Assembly (NCBI RefSeq): GCF_002289565.1
Contig: NZ_NTFY01000009.1
Span: 1 to 64,000, forward strand
Direction: 5' to 3'
DNA from: Rhodopirellula sp. SM50
GTDB lineage: Bacteria; Planctomycetota; Planctomycetia; Pirellulales; Pirellulaceae
DNA: 64,000 nt
The position numbers and the translations under genes are program-made. The notes under the pieces are model-generated. The model was given only the letters and a program-made list of their open reading frames with translations. It was not told the origin of the DNA and did not search any database. Positions 59,687 to 64,000 of the stretch are shown one piece after another; positions within the stretch are counted from its first letter, which is position 1; each line of letters opens with the position of its first letter.

Positions 59687-62600
59687 GTGCGTTGGCAGAT
59701 CCCCAAGACGGAAGCCGAACCGATACGCCCCCCGCCCTCTGCCGGATACCTGCTTGATGCAGCTGTCTTGGAAAGGCGTTTGCTGTTCAGTGCCACCCCG
59801 GTGGCGCCGCCGGAGGCGATTGCCGCGTCGCCAGAGCCGGGGGCGGAAACACTCCCTTACGTCCATTCAAGCCCCAGCGAGGCGACGTCAATTGGCGGTT
59901 CGAGCGGTGAGGCGGAACAGGACGGAGAACAACAGAAGCGATTGGAATTGGTCTTCGTCGACGCCGGCGTCGACGAATATCAACAGTTGATCGACGATCT
60001 GCGGGCCGGGAACGAGCACGCCGACTTGGAGATCTACTTGCTCGATGCGTCACGTGACGGCGTCCGGCAGATCGGCGAAATTCTGGAGGGGTATGCCGAT
60101 GTCGATGCGATTCACGTGCTCTCGCACGGCAACGACGGCAAACTTCGCCTCGGCGACACCGTGCTCGATGATCGAAGCCTGGCCGGATACGCGGGCGAAT
60201 TGGCGCGCTGGGGAGCCTCGCTGAGCGACGAAGCGGACGTGTTGTTGTATGGCTGTGAGTTGGCCGAAACGGCCGCCGGAAGGACGATGCTAGAAGGGCT
60301 GGCCGAACTGACCGGTGCAGACGTCGCCGCGTCGATCGACGACACCGGCAGCGAATCGCTCGGCGGCGACTGGGAATTGGAGTTTGCGACCGGGCTGATT
60401 GAATCCGACCCGGTCCTTGCCGAATCCTACGATTCGACGTGGAGCGGATTACTCGCGACGCCGGAAATCGCGACGACGGGCGAAAGACTCGTCAATTCGC
60501 CGGCGACGGGGAATCAATCGATTCTAAAAGCTCAGCAGGCGGTGGCGGTCGACGGACTGGGCAACAGCATCGTCACCTGGATCGACTACAGTGCCGATCT
60601 GAGCGGAACGGCTTTGATGGCGCAGCGATTTGATGCCTCGGGGGCAAGATTGGGTGCGCAATTCCAAGTCAACGTCGCCACCGCCGGGGATCAGACCTTG
60701 CCGGTGGTCACCGCCGATGCCAGTGGCCGATTCGCGATCGCATACGTTTCAGGCGATGCAGACGGGACCGGCATCTATGTTCGCCGATACGACGCCAGCG
60801 GGGCGGCCATCGACGCCGCGGACATTTTGGTCAACGCGGGCTCGGAGGCGGGGAACCAAACCAATGTTTCAATCACGAGCAACAGCGCCAACCAAATCGT
60901 GCTGTCGTGGGAAAGCAGCGGCGCGACCGAGGGGATCTTTGCCCGCAACTTTGACTACACCTCCACGCCGGCCGGGAACGCTTTGTCGACGACACTGCTG
61001 ACCGTCGACTCCGATGCATCGGCCACCGACGCCGTGATCGACATCAACGAGGGCGGCCGATTCGTTGTGCTCTGGAAGGATGGTTCGGCCGCGTACGCGC
61101 GCAAATATGATTTCGGGTCCGGCACGGCGTTGAATACGCAACTCGACGTCAACTATCCGGGAGCGATCGACCGACAGCACGCGATCGCGGTCAAACCGAA
61201 CAACGATTACATCGTGGTCTATCGTGAGGACACCTTTCTTGCCCAAGGAATTTGGACGCGAACGGTCCAGGATGATGGAACGCTCATTTTTCCAGAGCAC
61301 ATCATTGCGGTCGGCTCGGCGGAAGCACCCTCGATTGCGATGGATGCCGCGGGCAACTACGTGATCAGTTACACCCAGTTGGACGGCAGTGGAATGGGGG
61401 TGAAGTCCATCTCCTTTGATGCGACCGATGTTCAGGTCGGCGGCATCGAATCGGTCAGTCAGTCCGTCTCAGGATCACAGATCAACGCGTCGGTTGCGAT
61501 GCACGACCTGGACAATTTTGTTGTGGTATGGAGTGGCCAAGGCGACCAAACCGGGCAAGTGGACTCGGCGGGCGTCTTCGCCCGGCAGTACGGATCGGCC
61601 GTGTTCAGCAACACTGCTCCCATCGCGGATCTGTCCGCCGGCGCCCCCTACACGATCAACGAAGGGGAGTCGCTTTCGCTCAACGGTACCAACTCCTCCG
61701 ATGCGAACGGGGACACGCTGACGTTTGCCTGGGACCTGGATAACGACGGGATCTTTGGCGAGACCGGCGAACCGACGACGGTGACGGCGAGTGTCGCTTG
61801 GGCAACGCTGGCGAGTTTCGGCATCGATGATGATGGGACCTACACGATCGGATTGCAAGTTGACGACGGAAACGCTGGTGTCACGACCCAGACCACAACG
61901 GTCACGGTCAACAATTCCGCCCCGTCGCTGATCGTCACCGGCAACGCTTCGGTCGCCCAGGGCGCCACCTACACGCTGAATCTTTCCGCCAACGATCCTG
62001 GGGATGATACCCTCACCGGATGGCGGATCGATTGGGGGGACGGAACGATCACGACGCACGCGGGAACCGCCAGCAGTGTCAATCACACCTACAACGTTGC
62101 CGGACTGACGCGCAACATCCTCGTCTCGGCAACTGACGAAGACGGCAAGTGGCTGACCGGGGATCTGTTCCTGGCCAATGCGACCGGTACACCGGTCCAC
62201 CGCTACGACGCCTTGACGGGCGCATTCGAACTATCGACCGGTGTATTCAGTCAATTGAAGTATGCCGAAGAGATCCTCATCGGTCCGGATGGGCAACTCT
62301 ATGTGTCCGCATTCAACAGCGATAAGGTTCAGCGATTCGATCCGGTCACGGGCGTCTTGGATGGAGATTTCGTCGCCGCGCGTAGCGGGGGACTAAACGG
62401 TGCGAGCGGGATGGCGTTCGGGCCAGACGGCAACCTCTACGTCGGCAGCTTTTCAAGTGATGAGGTGTTGCGGTACGACGGAACGACCGGCGCCTTTATC
62501 GATGCCTTCGTGACTGTGGGATCCGGCGGGCTTGATGGAACTCGCAAGATCTTTTTCGGCGATGATGGCTACTTGTACGTGGCGAGCGCCCAGTCCAATA

Positions 62601-64000
62601 GCGTTTTGCGTTTCGACGGTACCACCGGGGCCTATGTCGATGATTTCGTCTCGGCCGGTTCGGGTGGTCTGGACACACCGACATCGTTTGCATTCGGTGC
62701 CGACGGGAATTTTTATGTCGCTTCGTTTCTTACCGATGAAGTCTTACGTTACAACGGCACGACCGGAGCCTTTATCGACACCTTTGTCACCGCGGGACTC
62801 GGCGGGTTAAACGAACCCTTCGCAATCACGTTCGGGGCGGACGACTACGTTTACGTCAGCGACCACTGGAATCAGCGGATCGTGCGCTACGACACGTCGG
62901 GGAATTTCGTGGACTCGTACATCACGGGACTGTTCGATCCGAAAGGGATGGCATTCACGCCGACACATCAGGTGACCGTCACCGCGACACCGAATACCAT
63001 TCCGCTGGCCACCAATCTGAACCAATTGAAGAACTACACCGAAGGCGACGCCGGTGTCGCCCTGGATAACATCGTGGTGACGGATCCCGACGGCGGCCAA
63101 ACAATCACCGCAACGTTGACCTTGAACTTGCCAGCAACCGGGGCATTGACCACCGGAACGTTCGGGGCGTCGACCAGCACGTACAACGGCGGCAGCGGAG
63201 TGTGGACGGTCACCGGCAGTGTCGCCGATGTGAACGCCGCCCTGGCCGCGCTCGCCTTCACACCGGCGACCGACAACGACATCGATTCGCAAATCACCGT
63301 CCGCGTCCGAGATTCCCTCGGCGACGGGCCTGTCGACGGGCTGATTCAGCTGAACGTCACGGCCCAGAACGATCCGACCTTCATCGACCTGGACAGTGAC
63401 AATTCCAGCGGAGTGTTCGGAACCGCTTTCAATGCTGCATTCGTCGAAGGCGGCGGTCCGGTTCGGATCGCGGACGCGACCGATGCGGTGATCACGGATG
63501 TCGACAACTCGACACTGACTTCGCTGACGGTCACGATCACAAATCTGGCCGACGGAACCGATGAATCCTTGACGGCGGTCACCGGTGGGACAAACATCGC
63601 CGCAAGTTATGCCGGCGGCACGCTGACGCTTTCAGGCACCGATAGCATCGCGAATTATCAGCAAGTCCTCCGCACGATCCGCTACAACAACGTCTCGGCG
63701 ACGCCCACGACGACGCCCCGGGCACTGAATCTCAATGTCTATGACGGGACCGGTGTCACGTCGATCATGACCACGGTCAGCGTCGCTGCAGTGAACACCG
63801 CCCCGAGTCTTGACTTGGACGGCGATGATTCCAGTGGAGCCGCGGGGACGGCATACGACGCCAGTTTCATCGAGGGCGGTGGTGCCGTGTTGGTTGCCGA
63901 TGTGACCGATGCGACACTAGCCGATCTGGATTCGCTGAATTTGTTGTCCTTGACCGCAACAATTACGAACGCGATTGATGGGGCGGCGGAAACACTCTCG
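59687..64000 (+). CDS. Giant LEPR-XLL-like / DUF4347 / PKD / cadherin-like surface protein (3' end outside window)
   Basis: The frame is open from GTG 59687 to the window end (1438 codons, no stop). Residues 28-38 read LERRLLFSATP, a variant of the LEPR-XLL motif found at the start of large repetitive proteins. There is no Sec signal peptide. A DUF4347 domain spans ~86-250 (HVLSHGNDG and LLYGCELA, a caspase-like His/Cys pattern). A beta-rich region (~255-640) with repeats of the VLSWESSG/VVLWKDGS type follows. PKD-like domains (~645-830) have the hallmark WDLDNDG and IDWGDGT. A propeller of ~45-residue repeats (LRYDGTTGAFIDAFV type) occupies ~830-1090. Cadherin-like repeats start at ~1100, with two copies of a ~145-residue unit (SFIEGGGAVLVAD / AFVEGGGPVRIAD). 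It is probably cell-surface or secreted. Divergent export-type genes suggest its route. Confidence 0.88.
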   Translation, partial: MRWQIPKTEAEPIRPPPSAGYLLDAAVLERRLLFSATPVAPPEAIAASPEPGAETLPYVHSSPSEATSIGGSSGEAEQDGEQQKRLELVFVDAGVDEYQQLIDDLRAGNEHADLEIYLLDASRDGVRQIGEILEGYADVDAIHVLSHGNDGKLRLGDTVLDDRSLAGYAGELARWGASLSDEADVLLYGCELAETAAGRTMLEGLAELTGADVAASIDDTGSESLGGDWELEFATGLIESDPVLAESYDSTWSGLLATPEIATTGERLVNSPATGNQSILKAQQAVAVDGLGNSIVTWIDYSADLSGTALMAQRFDASGARLGAQFQVNVATAGDQTLPVVTADASGRFAIAYVSGDADGTGIYVRRYDASGAAIDAADILVNAGSEAGNQTNVSITSNSANQIVLSWESSGATEGIFARNFDYTSTPAGNALSTTLLTVDSDASATDAVIDINEGGRFVVLWKDGSAAYARKYDFGSGTALNTQLDVNYPGAIDRQHAIAVKPNNDYIVVYREDTFLAQGIWTRTVQDDGTLIFPEHIIAVGSAEAPSIAMDAAGNYVISYTQLDGSGMGVKSISFDATDVQVGGIESVSQSVSGSQINASVAMHDLDNFVVVWSGQGDQTGQVDSAGVFARQYGSAVFSNTAPIADLSAGAPYTINEGESLSLNGTNSSDANGDTLTFAWDLDNDGIFGETGEPTTVTASVAWATLASFGIDDDGTYTIGLQVDDGNAGVTTQTTTVTVNNSAPSLIVTGNASVAQGATYTLNLSANDPGDDTLTGWRIDWGDGTITTHAGTASSVNHTYNVAGLTRNILVSATDEDGKWLTGDLFLANATGTPVHRYDALTGAFELSTGVFSQLKYAEEILIGPDGQLYVSAFNSDKVQRFDPVTGVLDGDFVAARSGGLNGASGMAFGPDGNLYVGSFSSDEVLRYDGTTGAFIDAFVTVGSGGLDGTRKIFFGDDGYLYVASAQSNSVLRFDGTTGAYVDDFVSAGSGGLDTPTSFAFGADGNFYVASFLTDEVLRYNGTTGAFIDTFVTAGLGGLNEPFAITFGADDYVYVSDHWNQRIVRYDTSGNFVDSYITGLFDPKGMAFTPTHQVTVTATPNTIPLATNLNQLKNYTEGDAGVALDNIVVTDPDGGQTITATLTLNLPATGALTTGTFGASTSTYNGGSGVWTVTGSVADVNAALAALAFTPATDNDIDSQITVRVRDSLGDGPVDGLIQLNVTAQNDPTFIDLDSDNSSGVFGTAFNAAFVEGGGPVRIADATDAVITDVDNSTLTSLTVTITNLADGTDESLTAVTGGTNIAASYAGGTLTLSGTDSIANYQQVLRTIRYNNVSATPTTTPRALNLNVYDGTGVTSIMTTVSVAAVNTAPSLDLDGDDSSGAAGTAYDASFIEGGGAVLVADVTDATLADLDSLNLLSLTATITNAIDGAAETLS

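Noticed and set aside
59373-59990. 205-codon plus-strand frame overlapping the start of the giant gene
   Set aside because: It is in another frame, Arg/Ser-rich and without domains, whereas the frame from 59687 continues into DUF4347 and stays open to the window end.

Overview
The window looks like a piece of a planctomycete chromosome, most likely Pirellulaceae (Rhodopirellula / Rubripirellula / Stieleria type). This is inferred from gene content, not from a marker gene. The signs are large CRTAC1/FG-GAP-ASPIC proteins, a multihaem cytochrome fused to TPRs, a formylglycine sulfatase, an ECF sigma factor overlapping a membrane Ser/Thr kinase with an anti-sigma-like zinc motif, a Lys/Ala-rich histone-H1-like protein, very long hypothetical proteins, and a giant adhesin-like protein with a LEPR-XLL-like start and a DUF4347 domain. 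Coding is dense and GC-rich, Shine-Dalgarno sites are patchy, and many long open frames antisense to real genes are codon-bias shadows. I found no rRNA, tRNA, CRISPR array, integrase or complete insertion sequence.

Layout. 0.2-2.1 kb: a Cys-rich lipoprotein and a PAP2-type membrane phosphatase. 2.3-9.3 kb, minus strand: a run rhaB / 5-formyl-THF cyclo-ligase / FabH-like synthase / YqgE / PPP-type phosphatase / PhoR-like kinase / OmpR-type regulator, several joined by very short spacers or overlaps. 9.7-12.3 kb: a TrkA-type potassium channel facing an unknown membrane protein. 12.5-20.4 kb, minus strand: a 1379-residue unknown protein, the H1-like protein, EttA and GuaA. SurE lies opposite at 20.8 kb. 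21.7-30.6 kb, minus strand: a CRTAC1 lipoprotein / pentahaem cytochrome-TPR / CRTAC1 set. 30.6-33.1 kb, plus strand: an FAH-family dehydratase candidate and a 2-oxoglutarate-semialdehyde dehydrogenase, which together look like the lower half of an oxidative pentose (Weimberg-like) route. 33.7-38.7 kb: ClpB and DnaK. 39.3-43.4 kb: ECF sigma factor, kinase, and a Met/Gly-rich exported protein. 43.5-46.4 kb: a sulfatase and a Tat-exported protein. 46.7-50.7 kb: a dicarboxylate/amino-acid symporter, then FeoA-FeoB behind a good Fur box. 50.7-51.9 kb: an HD-GYP response regulator.

The most interesting part is 52.1-64.0 kb. On the minus strand are a TolC-like outer-membrane protein, a short HlyD-type adaptor, a GAF-GAF-TM-HlyD fusion and a PqqD-like/M50 protease/HlyD fusion. 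Divergent from them is a giant protein (over 1438 residues, running off the window) with a LEPR-XLL-like motif, a DUF4347 domain, PKD-like domains, a beta-propeller and cadherin-like repeats. The set has the adaptors and outer-membrane channel of a type I secretion system but no ABC ATPase. A polytopic M50 protein fused to an adaptor domain sits where the transporter would be. I propose it as a candidate undescribed export/processing system for giant surface proteins.

The intergenic regions are full of short dispersed repeats of at least seven kinds. Several end exactly on or inside the stop codon of a neighbouring gene, and one MITE-like element is inserted into another repeat with a visible 11-bp target duplication.
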